Positions 15,327-23,101 of a stretch of DNA of 60,393 nucleotides are shown here, piece after piece. Under the pieces are notes generated by a model, which was not told the origin of the DNA, did no database searches, and was given only the letters and a program-made list of their open reading frames with translations. The stretch is from Deltaproteobacteria bacterium (GTDB lineage: Bacteria; Desulfobacterota; Desulfobacteria; Desulfobacterales; Desulfosarcinaceae): NCBI GenBank assembly GCA_021824175.1, contig JAKALP010000034.1, positions 1-60,393 on the forward strand, written 5' to 3'. A program made the position numbers and the translations under genes. How positions within the stretch are numbered: position 1 is the first letter of the stretch; the number at the start of each line of letters is the position of its first letter.

Positions 15327-16001
15327 CTAATTTCGCGGGCTGCGGCAAGCGAACACCGCCACGCAACCCACCATATTAATGCTAACCTCTGCAAAATGCC
15401 CATTCAGTACCGAAATCAGATCGTTCAAGTGATCATCGCGATTGTCGAAAAATCCTTTTCGGTTATAGAAAGCCATTACTTTCTTTGCAAAAAAGCCGGC
15501 ATCCGAATCTTTACCCAAGATGGTGCTCCCGAAAACAACCCCCTTGTCAGCTAAGTAGGGGCCCACGTTTTCAAAAACCACAGATTTTGCTTGCAGCGAT
15601 CCAGGGAGGCAATGCAGCAGGTAATGCATGCTGATTGAGTCAAATTTGTTGCATGATAGATTCAACGGATCAAGTATATTGGCGCGGTAAATTTCTGGCT
15701 TAAAGCGACTTATTCTTGCTGCTGCAACTTCCAGACTGTTTGGGTTAAGATCCAGCAAAGCCAGCCGGCGGTCCGCGCTGCCATTAAAGCACTTATGCGG
15801 GTAGTAGCCGGTTCCCACCCCAATATCCAAATGATTTAAGGTCGCATTTTTGACGAACACTTCCTCCAGTATTGATGTGGGGCAATGCCATAGATAAGAA
15901 TTTGAGAAGCCTAGGACAAACCAATCGTAAACCGATAGCAGGGCTTTGCTATATACAGCCTGGCCAGCCTCTACCTGTTTTGACATAAATAGAGTCTCCA
16001 T
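15327..16001 (-). CDS. Class I SAM-dependent methyltransferase
   Basis: A 224-residue protein with the SAM-binding motif I LDIGVGTGYYPH (about 60-71), motif II with ALLDLNPNSLE (about 82-92), and SISMHYLLHCLPGS (about 120-133). The family resembles small-molecule methyltransferases; no DNA-methylase NPPY motif is present. ATG 16001 has an excellent GGAGGG ribosome-binding site. Lying between an XRE regulator (30 nt upstream) and a FAH-family enzyme (18 nt downstream), it is probably the central gene of a three-gene cargo operon. Confidence 0.82.
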   Translation of the reverse strand: METLFMSKQVEAGQAVYSKALLSVYDWFVLGFSNSYLWHCPTSILEEVFVKNATLNHLDIGVGTGYYPHKCFNGSADRRLALLDLNPNSLEVAAARISRFKPEIYRANILDPLNLSCNKFDSISMHYLLHCLPGSLQAKSVVFENVGPYLADKGVVFGSTILGKDSDAGFFAKKVMAFYNRKGFFDNRDDHLNDLISVLNGHFAEVSINMVGCVAVFACRSPRN

Positions 16002-16031
16002 TAAACCCTCCTGGAATGTGTACTTAGCCCG

Positions 16032-16403
16032 CTAAGGCTTTATTTTCCCCTCTTTGACGAGGGTACAATACTGATGATAGTCGGCCGCAATATGTAAAAG
16101 CAGAAATTTTTTTTGAGTATCTAGCCCACGGAAATAAGAAAGCAGTTTTTCCTCATCAGCAGTTTCCGCAACTAGTTTTGGTGAATCGTCTTGTGATAAT
16201 AAGTCTCGGAGCGATATTCCTATCGCCTCGGCAATACCCTCTAAAAGCTCGGCCGACCCAGGTTTTGCATCATTAAGGATCTCATTAAGGTAGGGTTGAG
16301 AAATCCCTACTTTCTCGGCCACAACTTGCTGACTCAAGCCTGGCGTAGATTTGATGGCCTGCTTAAGTCTTATTTTTGCGGTTTTTATCGTGTTTGAGCT
16401 CAT
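16032..16403 (-). CDS. XRE-family transcriptional regulator
   Basis: A 123-residue protein with an N-terminal helix-turn-helix (LSQQVVAEKVGISQPYLNEI, about 23-42) and a C-terminal oligomerisation-like region. It heads the methyltransferase-FAH operon and faces repeated TATAGC motifs upstream, so autoregulation is likely. RK2 has the repressor TrbA near the start of the trb operon, so this protein, or the 79-residue protein next to it, could also control trb genes. That is inferred from position only. Confidence 0.82.
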   Translation of the reverse strand: MSSNTIKTAKIRLKQAIKSTPGLSQQVVAEKVGISQPYLNEILNDAKPGSAELLEGIAEAIGISLRDLLSQDDSPKLVAETADEEKLLSYFRGLDTQKKFLLLHIAADYHQYCTLVKEGKIKP

Positions 16404-16453
16404 CGAGTCAATAATTTTAAAGCATCAACGGAAAAAATTCGGAAGGTTATAAT

Positions 16454-16498
16454 TATAGCTATTATAGCTTGACAAGCCCGATAAATATAGCCTATAGC
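16454..16498. promoter_or_regulatory. Four TATAGC motifs, candidate XRE operator
   Basis: TATAGC occurs at 16454-16459, 16463-16468, 16486-16491 and 16493-16498, in two pairs (spacings 9 and 7). They lie 51-95 nt upstream of the XRE gene. The flanks are very AT-rich and contain TTGACA/TTGTCA and TATAAT-like hexamers on both strands, consistent with an autoregulated promoter. Confidence 0.45.
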
Positions 16499-16553
16499 GA
16501 TAATTGATAATTTGCAAGGACAAACGAAGTTAGAAAGGAAAATGCAAAGGTAA

Positions 16554-16793
16554 TTAAAGGACGACTGTTACCGAAGTAAATCCGATAGCCTTAGCGGCTG
16601 AAACAGCCGCATCAACAGATCGAAATATACGCAGAACCCCTTTATCGGTATCAATGTAGCTTGAGAGCTTTGATTTCCCCTCGGCGTTCATGTCCACCAC
16701 CAGTACCCAACCAGTTCCTGATTTATGAGAGGTAATTCGTGCTTCACGCGTGTACCCCCCACTATGCAAGGTTCTCGCTTCTGATATCTTCAT
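16554..16793 (-). CDS. Small hypothetical plasmid protein upstream of trbB
   Basis: A 79-residue compact protein with a likely alpha/beta fold: SGTGWVLVVDMNAEGKS, then GVLRIFRSVDAAVSAAKAIGF. Similar small proteins, in which a trailing sequence such as R-F-S-x-D-A-A-V-A-A precedes I-G-F, are common on conjugative plasmids, but I know no function. It is divergent from trbB across a 150-nt region with a palindrome and could be a regulator. The ribosome-binding site is weak. Confidence 0.6.
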   Translation of the reverse strand: MKISEARTLHSGGYTREARITSHKSGTGWVLVVDMNAEGKSKLSSYIDTDKGVLRIFRSVDAAVSAAKAIGFTSVTVVL

Positions 16794-16811
16794 GGGTGTT
16801 TTTAAAATGTG

Positions 16812-16840
16812 TTGACAAAAATAAAAAACGCAAGCATATT
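16812..16840 (+). promoter_or_regulatory. Candidate trb operon promoter
   Basis: TTGACA (16812-16817), a 17-bp spacer and CATATT (16835-16840) read toward trbB. The -10 match is moderate (4 of 6). It sits in the gap between divergent genes and just upstream of a perfect palindrome. Confidence 0.4.
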
Positions 16841-16851
16841 TAAAATATACA

Positions 16852-16870
16852 GGTAAATTTTGAATTTACC
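16852..16870. promoter_or_regulatory. Perfect palindrome, candidate trb operator
   Basis: Arms GGTAAATT and AATTTACC separated by TTG. It lies 12-30 bp past the candidate -10 box, where repressor binding would block transcription of trbB. It does not match the KorA or KorB operators, so another regulator (the XRE or the 79-residue protein) is the likely ligand. Confidence 0.5.
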
Positions 16871-16944
16871 AAGCCTTTTAATGACAGGATAGTTAAAATT
16901 TCAGAAAAAGTCCACACGTTTAACATTCAAAAGACGGACCTTGC

Positions 16945-17904
16945 ATGAATCCAGGCGGAGAAAGCACAAAAGATCGCGCAAAGAAAAAACTCGAACGAGA
17001 CCTGGGCGCTTCTTTCATCACTGCCCTGAACGACCCTAGAACAGTAGAGCTGATGGTGAACGCAGACGGAAGAGTTTGGCAAGAACGGTTAGGGGAGCGA
17101 ATGCGCTGCATCGGCGAGATGCGACCGTCACAGACGCAAGCAATCATCGAAACGATTGCCGGCTACCATGGTAAAGAAGTGACGCATAAAACTCCCCTGA
17201 TCGAAGGAGAACTACCCCTCGACGGATCACGCTTTGCCGGCCAACTTCCGCCAGTAGTGCCATTTCCCACTTTTTCTATCCGCAAGCGCGCCATAGCGGT
17301 CTATACGCTGAGCCAATATATTGAAAGCGGCATTATGACAGCCGCCCAAGGCGAAGAAATTATTAATGCCGTTGTAAATCATCGCAATATCTTGGTTGTA
17401 GGCGGAACAGGCTCAGGCAAAACCACTCTGGTCAACGCCATAATCAACGAAATGGTGGTGCAGGACTCCGAAGAGCGCATCTTCATCATCGAGGATACCG
17501 GCGAAATCCAATGCAGCGCCCAAAATTTCGTGCAGTATCACACTACCACCGACGTCACCATGACACATCTGCTGCGAACCTCGCTGCGCATGAGGCCCGA
17601 CCGAATACTAGTCGGCGAAGTGCGCGGCCCCGAAGCCCTCGACCTGCTGATGGCCTGGAACACGGGCCATGAAGGCGGAGCGGCAACACTGCACGCCAAT
17701 AGCGCCAAGGCTGGTCTGAGTCGGCTTGCCATGCTGATCAGCATGCACAAGGATGCGCCCAAACCCATAGAGCCACTGATTGGTGAAGTAGTGCATTTAA
17801 TAGTCCACATCGGAAGAACAAATGAAGGCCGTCGCGTTCAAGGAATCATAGGGATTTCCGGCTATAGCGACGGCCGTTACATCATAGGCGAAAGAGGTAG
17901 ATAA
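16945..17904 (+). CDS. trbB: TrbB, VirB11-type secretion ATPase
   Basis: A 319-residue cytoplasmic hexameric ATPase powering pilus assembly and DNA transfer. Walker A is GGTGSGKTT (about 154-162). The Asp box IIEDTGEIQ is near 184-192. The Walker B region [13 protein letters not shown] (about 217-229) and the His box [12 protein letters not shown] (about 240-251) are all intact. It is the first gene of the trb operon. Its stop overlaps the trbC ATG by one base (TAATG). The ribosome-binding site is weak. Confidence 0.95.
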   Translation: MNPGGESTKDRAKKKLERDLGASFITALNDPRTVELMVNADGRVWQERLGERMRCIGEMRPSQTQAIIETIAGYHGKEVTHKTPLIEGELPLDGSRFAGQLPPVVPFPTFSIRKRAIAVYTLSQYIESGIMTAAQGEEIINAVVNHRNILVVGGTGSGKTTLVNAIINEMVVQDSEERIFIIEDTGEIQCSAQNFVQYHTTTDVTMTHLLRTSLRMRPDRILVGEVRGPEALDLLMAWNTGHEGGAATLHANSAKAGLSRLAMLISMHKDAPKPIEPLIGEVVHLIVHIGRTNEGRRVQGIIGISGYSDGRYIIGERGR

Positions 17905-18248
17905 TGAAAAAGTTCTGTGTGCTGTTGGTGGTAGTATGTTTGTGTGGCGGTCCTGCCATTGCGTTTGCCGCCGAAGGCGCCGGAGGAGCGCTGCCCTACG
18001 AGGGCTGGCTTACCAACCTGCGGGCCTCGGTCACGGGACCCGTGGCATTTACGATCTCAATGATCGGCATAGTGATCGCCGGCGGGGTCCTGATATTCGG
18101 CGGCGAACTCAACGCATTTTTCCGCACCCTCATTTTTATTGTACTGGTCATGGCGCTGTTGGTCGGCGCACAGAACATGATGGCCACCTTCTTCGGCCGC
18201 GGTGCTGAGCTGGCTTTGGTGAAAAGCATAGCGGCGCTGAGGTGTTGA
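17904..18248 (+). CDS. trbC: TrbC pilin precursor (VirB2-type, probably cyclised)
   Basis: A 114-residue prepilin. Signal peptidase cleavage in AIAFA/AEG would leave Ala23. The two hydrophobic segments (about 46-65 and 72-90) and [14 protein letters not shown] are nearly those of RP4 TrbC. RP4 TrbC loses a C-terminal extension, then four residues AEIA by TraF, and is joined head to tail at Gly. Here [19 protein letters not shown] fits the same pattern with a tail of only 10 residues. The predicted ring, Ala23-Gly100, is 78 residues, the RP4 size as I recall it. Confidence 0.93.
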   Translation: MKKFCVLLVVVCLCGGPAIAFAAEGAGGALPYEGWLTNLRASVTGPVAFTISMIGIVIAGGVLIFGGELNAFFRTLIFIVLVMALLVGAQNMMATFFGRGAELALVKSIAALRC

Positions 18249-18249
18249 T

Positions 18250-18531
18250 ATGGCGCTGAGGAGAATCCCAATAAGAAGAGTCGCCAACCGGCCCAACCTA
18301 TTCATGGGCGGCGACCGCGAAATAGTGATGTTCGTGGGCCTCATGGCCGGTGCCCTAATCTTCAGCGCCCAAAACCTGATCGCCACAATCTACGGAATAG
18401 GGCTGTGGTTTTCAGCGCTGTTTCTGCTTCGACTGATGGCAAAAGCCGACCCACAGCTAAGACAAGTTTACCTCCGACATCGAAAATACAAGGCCTACTA
18501 TCCAGCCAAAAGCAGGCCCTACCGGGAATAA
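18250..18531 (+). CDS. trbD: TrbD, VirB3-type inner-membrane protein
   Basis: A 93-residue protein starting 1 nt after the trbC stop. The sequence RRIPIRRVANRPNLFMGGDRE is the conserved TrbD/VirB3 start, followed by two adjacent membrane segments (about 26-62) and a basic C-terminus. VirB3-like proteins associate with the VirB4 ATPase, here TrbE, encoded 4 nt downstream. Confidence 0.92.
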   Translation: MALRRIPIRRVANRPNLFMGGDREIVMFVGLMAGALIFSAQNLIATIYGIGLWFSALFLLRLMAKADPQLRQVYLRHRKYKAYYPAKSRPYRE

Positions 18532-18535
18532 TTAT

Positions 18536-21061
18536 ATGAGCATCGTAGCCATAATAGCTATTGCAACCGGCATCTTAGGAGCAGTTGTTTTGATTGCGAC
18601 ATTTCATCAGCGGCAAAGACCCGAAATGCAATACTTCTCGAAGGAGCAAGGGTTTGCGGACCTGCTGAACTATGCCGCCGTGGTGGACGATGGAGTAGTA
18701 GTGTGCAAATCGGGCGCCTTTATAGCTGCCTGGATCTATAAGGGCCTCGACAGCGCCTCGGCCGTCGATCCCGAACGGGAGTTACAAGCCCTGCGCTTGA
18801 ATCAAGCGTTTGCGGGGCTTGGAAATGGCTGGATGCTGCACGTCGACGCTGTTCGCCGGCCGACCACCAACTATTCGGAAAGGGGCCTCTCTTTTTTCCC
18901 CGATCCGGTCACGCGGGCCATCGACGAAGAGCGACGGCGGCTGTTCGAGCGGCTCGGGACCATGTACGAGGGGCGCTTTGTCATCACTCTGACATGGCAT
19001 CCCCCGGTGCTGATGCAGCGGAAATTTATCGAGCTCATGTTTGACGACGATACCGGCATCCTCTCAAAGACCGAGCGGACAAAAGAACTGATAAAGACCT
19101 TCAAGCAGCAGGTCGCCGTAATCGAATCACGCTTATCCGCCGCGGTCAAACTAGTCCGCCTCAAGGGCCGTAAAACGCAGAAAGAAGACGGAAGCCTTGA
19201 AACCCGCGACGAACTGCTGGAGTGGCTGAATTATGCAATCTCAGGCAAAAGGCATCCCGTCCTTTTGCCAAGCAACCCTGTTTATATCGATGGGCTGCTG
19301 GCGCAAGAATTCCACGGGGGGGTGGTCCCCAAGATCGGCGCGAATTTCATCACGGCCGTCACCATCGAGGGCTTCCCCATGGAGTCCCACCCCGGCATTT
19401 TAAACACCCTATCCGAGATTCCCTGCGAGTATCGGTGGTCATCGCGGTATATCTTCCTTGATCAGCACACGGCCCTTAACCAGCTCGATAAGTACCGGAA
19501 GAAATGGAAGCAAAAGGTGAGGGGGTTTTTTGATCAGGTGTTCAATACCAATACCGGTGCGGTCAATCAGGATGCCGTGTTGATGGTGGCCGACGCTGAG
19601 GCCGCCATCGCCGAGATCAACAGCGGGCTGGTCTCTTCTGGTTTTTATACGAGCTGCATCATCCTAATGGGCGATAACCGCAAACAGCTTGAGCAAGCCA
19701 CCCAACGGGTTGAGAAGAGCATCAATGCCCTGGGATTTGCGGCCCGCGTCGAAACCATCAACACCATTGAAGCCTACCTGGGCAGCTTGCCGGGCCATGG
19801 CACCGAAAATGTCCGCCGGCCGAGCATCAACACACTGAACCTAGCCGATCTTCTCCCAAGCTCCACCATCTGGACGGGAAACGACCGTAATCCCTGCCCG
19901 ATGTACCCACCCATGTCGCCTCCGCTGATGCACTGCGTCACCAACGGGGCGACACCATTCCGGCTCAACCTTCATATCCGAGACCTCGGCCACAGTCTGA
20001 TGTTCGGCCCGACCCGCGCCGGCAAGTCCACCCACCTGGGCCTGATCGCGGCGCAATTCCGGCGTTACAGCGGGATGTCCATTTTTGCCTTTGACAAAGG
20101 CATGTCGATGTACCCGCTTACCAAAGCGGTCGGCGGCCTGCATTTCTCGGTGGCCTCCGATGACAGTAATCTGGCCTATTGCCCGCTGCAATTTTTGGAA
20201 ACCAAGGGTGATCGGGCCTGGGCCATGAATTGGATCGACTCCATTTTAGCACTGAATGGAGTCTTCACAACCCCCGAGCAGCGCAACCTGATCGGCCGGG
20301 CAATCATGAGCATGCACGAATCGGGTGCCCGCACGCTCTCCGAGTTCAGCGCGACGGTCCAGGACAACACGATCCGCGAGGCCCTGAAGCAATACACGAT
20401 CGACGGCATGATGGGGCACCTGCTCGACGCCGAAGAAGACGGCCTGAAACTTTCCGATTTCACTACCTTTGAAATCGAAGAGTTGATGAATCTTGGCGAA
20501 AAGTACGCGCTGCCTGTGCTCATGTACCTGTTTCGTCGAATTGAGCGTTCCCTGCGAGGCCAGCCGGCCGCCATTCTGTGCGATGAGGCCTGGATCATGT
20601 TGGGCCATCCGGTATTCCGCGACAAAATCAGAGAGTGGCTCAAAGCATACGCCAAGAAGAATTGCCTCCTTTTTTTGGCCACTCAGAACCTGAGCGACGC
20701 GGCCGGAAGCGGAATTTTGGACGTAATTGTAGAGTCCACCGCGACCAAAATCTTTTTACCGAACGTATATGCCCGCGACGAAGAGACAGCGGCCCTATAC
20801 CGTCGCATGGGCCTAAACGCCCGCCAAATTGAAATCTTGGCCGGCGCCGTCCCCAAGCGCCATTACTACTGCGTATCGGAGCAGGGCAACCGGCTCTATG
20901 AGCTTGCTCTCGGACCCCTATCGTTGGCGTTTGTGGGTGCGACGGACAAGGAGTCAATCGCCCAAATCAAAAACCTCGAACAAAAGCACGGCGCGGCCTG
21001 GGTGTATGAGTGGTTGGCGCAACGCGGCTTGAAACTGGCAGATTATTTGGTGGAGGGATGA
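18536..21061 (+). CDS. trbE: TrbE, VirB4-type ATPase
   Basis: An 841-residue conserved ATPase of the secretion channel. The N-terminal hydrophobic segment (2-24) is followed by the CagE/VirB4 N-domain. Walker A is FGPTRAGKSTH (about 492-502) and Walker B is AAILCDEAWIMLG (about 677-689), followed by FLATQNLSDA. The length and full motif set indicate an intact gene. It lies 4 nt after trbD and 2 nt before trbF. Confidence 0.95.
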   Translation: MSIVAIIAIATGILGAVVLIATFHQRQRPEMQYFSKEQGFADLLNYAAVVDDGVVVCKSGAFIAAWIYKGLDSASAVDPERELQALRLNQAFAGLGNGWMLHVDAVRRPTTNYSERGLSFFPDPVTRAIDEERRRLFERLGTMYEGRFVITLTWHPPVLMQRKFIELMFDDDTGILSKTERTKELIKTFKQQVAVIESRLSAAVKLVRLKGRKTQKEDGSLETRDELLEWLNYAISGKRHPVLLPSNPVYIDGLLAQEFHGGVVPKIGANFITAVTIEGFPMESHPGILNTLSEIPCEYRWSSRYIFLDQHTALNQLDKYRKKWKQKVRGFFDQVFNTNTGAVNQDAVLMVADAEAAIAEINSGLVSSGFYTSCIILMGDNRKQLEQATQRVEKSINALGFAARVETINTIEAYLGSLPGHGTENVRRPSINTLNLADLLPSSTIWTGNDRNPCPMYPPMSPPLMHCVTNGATPFRLNLHIRDLGHSLMFGPTRAGKSTHLGLIAAQFRRYSGMSIFAFDKGMSMYPLTKAVGGLHFSVASDDSNLAYCPLQFLETKGDRAWAMNWIDSILALNGVFTTPEQRNLIGRAIMSMHESGARTLSEFSATVQDNTIREALKQYTIDGMMGHLLDAEEDGLKLSDFTTFEIEELMNLGEKYALPVLMYLFRRIERSLRGQPAAILCDEAWIMLGHPVFRDKIREWLKAYAKKNCLLFLATQNLSDAAGSGILDVIVESTATKIFLPNVYARDEETAALYRRMGLNARQIEILAGAVPKRHYYCVSEQGNRLYELALGPLSLAFVGATDKESIAQIKNLEQKHGAAWVYEWLAQRGLKLADYLVEG

Positions 21062-21063
21062 CC

Positions 21064-21795
21064 ATGAACTTAATAGCGGCATTAAAAGGCCTGTGGCCGA
21101 CCAATAAAAACCAAACCAGCCAAGCCAAATCATTCGAAAACCCATACATATCGGCGCGTCGACACTGGAACAGTCAGATTCGCGCCATGGCCGCGGCCAC
21201 CAGCACATGGCAACTCGTGGCGCTGTTATGTTTGTTCATCGTCGCGGCCTGTGTAGGAGGTTTGATTCACATCGGAAGTCAATCAAAGTTTGTGCCCTAC
21301 ACCATTGAGATAGATAAAATCGGGCAAGCCCGCGCCGTAGGCCCCATCCACAACGCGAAAGTGGATGGGCGGGTTATTCACCGCGAAATTGCCGATTTCA
21401 TCGAAGACGCCCGGATGGTGACGCCCGATATCGAAGTACAGCGCAACGCCGTATTCCGAGTCTACGCGAAATTGGCCCCGAACGATCCTGCCACGGCAAA
21501 GATGAATGAATGGATGGGCGGCTCAGAAGACAACTCTCCCTTCAAGCGCGCCACCCTTGAAATGGTCAGTGTTGAAATTCAAGCCGCGATGCAACAGACC
21601 AAGGACACTTGGCAGGTGGATTGGTCCGAAACCACCAGGGACCGCAACGGCACAATCAAGAGCACTCAACAGATGCGAGCGCTCGTGACCTACTATATCT
21701 TAGATTTTACATCCAACACCAGCGAAGAAGAAATCCGGAAGAATCCGGTCGGTCTATATATCCGCGATTTTAGCTGGTCCAGGGTCTCTAACTGA
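21064..21795 (+). CDS. trbF: TrbF, VirB8-type channel protein
   Basis: A 243-residue bitopic inner-membrane protein of the channel scaffold. A cytoplasmic N-terminus (with NPYISARRHWNSQI) precedes one membrane segment (about 51-70), then the periplasmic VirB8-like domain with VPYTIEIDKIGQA and a C-terminal VGLYIRDFSWSRV. I chose ATG 21064 because GGAGGG lies 6 nt upstream; an ATG at 21058 overlaps the trbE stop but leaves no spacer. Confidence 0.93.
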   Translation: MNLIAALKGLWPTNKNQTSQAKSFENPYISARRHWNSQIRAMAAATSTWQLVALLCLFIVAACVGGLIHIGSQSKFVPYTIEIDKIGQARAVGPIHNAKVDGRVIHREIADFIEDARMVTPDIEVQRNAVFRVYAKLAPNDPATAKMNEWMGGSEDNSPFKRATLEMVSVEIQAAMQQTKDTWQVDWSETTRDRNGTIKSTQQMRALVTYYILDFTSNTSEEEIRKNPVGLYIRDFSWSRVSN

Positions 21796-21804
21796 GGGGG
21801 AGTT

Positions 21805-22683
21805 ATGAAGAAAGCAGCAATAGTTTGGGTGTTGATGATGGCGGTCGCCCTCGGCAACGCACAAGCGGCGGGGCCATCGATTGATGACAAGTACTTTTCT
21901 CCCAACCCACAGCTTACCAAAGAGGAGCGCGACGCTATCAAAAAGGCCATGGCTTACGAACAAAGTGACTACAGAATTAAGCCGGTCACGGGAGAAGATG
22001 GCTCGGTGAGGTATCTATTTGGGCAGTCGATGCCCACCATTGTTTGTTCTCCGTTGCAGGTGACCGACATTCAATTGCAGCCCGGAGAGTCATTCAAAGG
22101 CATACATATCGGCGACAAGGCCCGATGGAGTGTTGAACCGGCCGTTACGGGGATAGGTGGGGCAGAGACTCTGCATATTATTATCAAACCTTTTGACGTG
22201 GGGCTGGAAACCAGCCTTATTTTTTTAACCGACCGCAGAGTTTACCAGTTCAAGCTTAAATCCCATCGCAGCGAGTGGATGCCGAAGGTCAGCTTCGTCT
22301 ATCCGGACGAAATATTGGAAAAATGGTCTTCGGTTCAAAAGAGCAGTCGTGCGGTTCGGCAGGAGAAGACCACAAAAGAGGGAATGTACTTAGGAGATCT
22401 GGACTTTGACTACGATGTCGAAGGTTCAGCCCCATGGAAACCCGTCAGGGTTTACAACGACGGCCAAAAGACAGTGATCGAAATGCCCAACGAGATGACG
22501 CAGACTGAAGCTCCGGCCCTTCTGGTCATGCGCAATCCCGATGCTGAAGACGACCTGGCGGTAGTCAATTATCGAATCCACGACAAGCGCTATATTGTGG
22601 ATTCTTTATTCCCGAGCGCGATTCTGGTGGCCGGCGTGGGCGGGTCCCAGGAGCGCGTCACCATCACCAGGAGGAAAAAATGA
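21805..22683 (+). CDS. trbG: TrbG, VirB9-type outer-membrane complex protein
   Basis: A 292-residue protein with a signal peptide (cleavage near ANAQAAG, about residue 21) and the VirB9/TrbG fold: CSPLQVTDIQLQPGE (about 73-87), LIFLTDRRVYQFKL (about 137-150), and a C-terminal domain with ALLVMRNPDAEDDLAVVNYR and VTITRRKK. It forms the core channel with TrbH and TrbI. GGGGG precedes the ATG. The stop overlaps the trbH start (ATGA). Confidence 0.93.
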   Translation: MKKAAIVWVLMMAVALGNAQAAGPSIDDKYFSPNPQLTKEERDAIKKAMAYEQSDYRIKPVTGEDGSVRYLFGQSMPTIVCSPLQVTDIQLQPGESFKGIHIGDKARWSVEPAVTGIGGAETLHIIIKPFDVGLETSLIFLTDRRVYQFKLKSHRSEWMPKVSFVYPDEILEKWSSVQKSSRAVRQEKTTKEGMYLGDLDFDYDVEGSAPWKPVRVYNDGQKTVIEMPNEMTQTEAPALLVMRNPDAEDDLAVVNYRIHDKRYIVDSLFPSAILVAGVGGSQERVTITRRKK

Positions 22684-23099
22684 GCCGAGCCATTTTTTTC
22701 TTCTTTGCAGCGCTGTGCATAGGCTGCGCAACAACTCAGCCGTATGGCGCCTTTGTTGTGTCCTCCGACAAAGACGCATCGATAATGGCCGAGGATGCCG
22801 TCGGGCAGTTATGCGCCGTGTACCCTCCGGCCAAAACCGCGTTGAAGATCGAAAATAAAGTTGAAGACCCGACCGGAAAAGCCCTCATCCGGGAGCTGAG
22901 GCATAAGGGCTTTGAGGTTTACCAAGGCGTAGCGCCGGAAGATAAGGCCCCCCTGCCAACGTATTATGTCCTCGATCAATTGGGCAAAGACACATGGCGG
23001 CTGACCATAGGGATAGGCAAAAGACAGCTTTCACGGCCCTACCATATCGCTCAGGGAGCCCTTGTCGTAGCGGCCGGCAGTTGGACCTATAAGGAGTGA
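22680..23099 (+). CDS. trbH: TrbH, VirB7-like outer-membrane lipoprotein
   Basis: A 139-residue lipoprotein. The short signal ends ALCIGCATTQ, with Cys16 the predicted lipidated residue. The rest is a small periplasmic domain. Its position between trbG and trbI, coupled by ATGA to trbG, matches RP4. It probably anchors the core complex in the outer membrane. Confidence 0.88.
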   Translation: MSRAIFFFFAALCIGCATTQPYGAFVVSSDKDASIMAEDAVGQLCAVYPPAKTALKIENKVEDPTGKALIRELRHKGFEVYQGVAPEDKAPLPTYYVLDQLGKDTWRLTIGIGKRQLSRPYHIAQGALVVAAGSWTYKE

Positions 23100-23101
23100 A
23101 C

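Noticed and set aside
16026-16040. CTTAGCCCGCTAAG, resembling a KorB operator near the XRE gene stop
   Set aside because: It has a 2-bp rather than 1-bp centre and C/G instead of T/A at the ends, so the half-site spacing is wrong.
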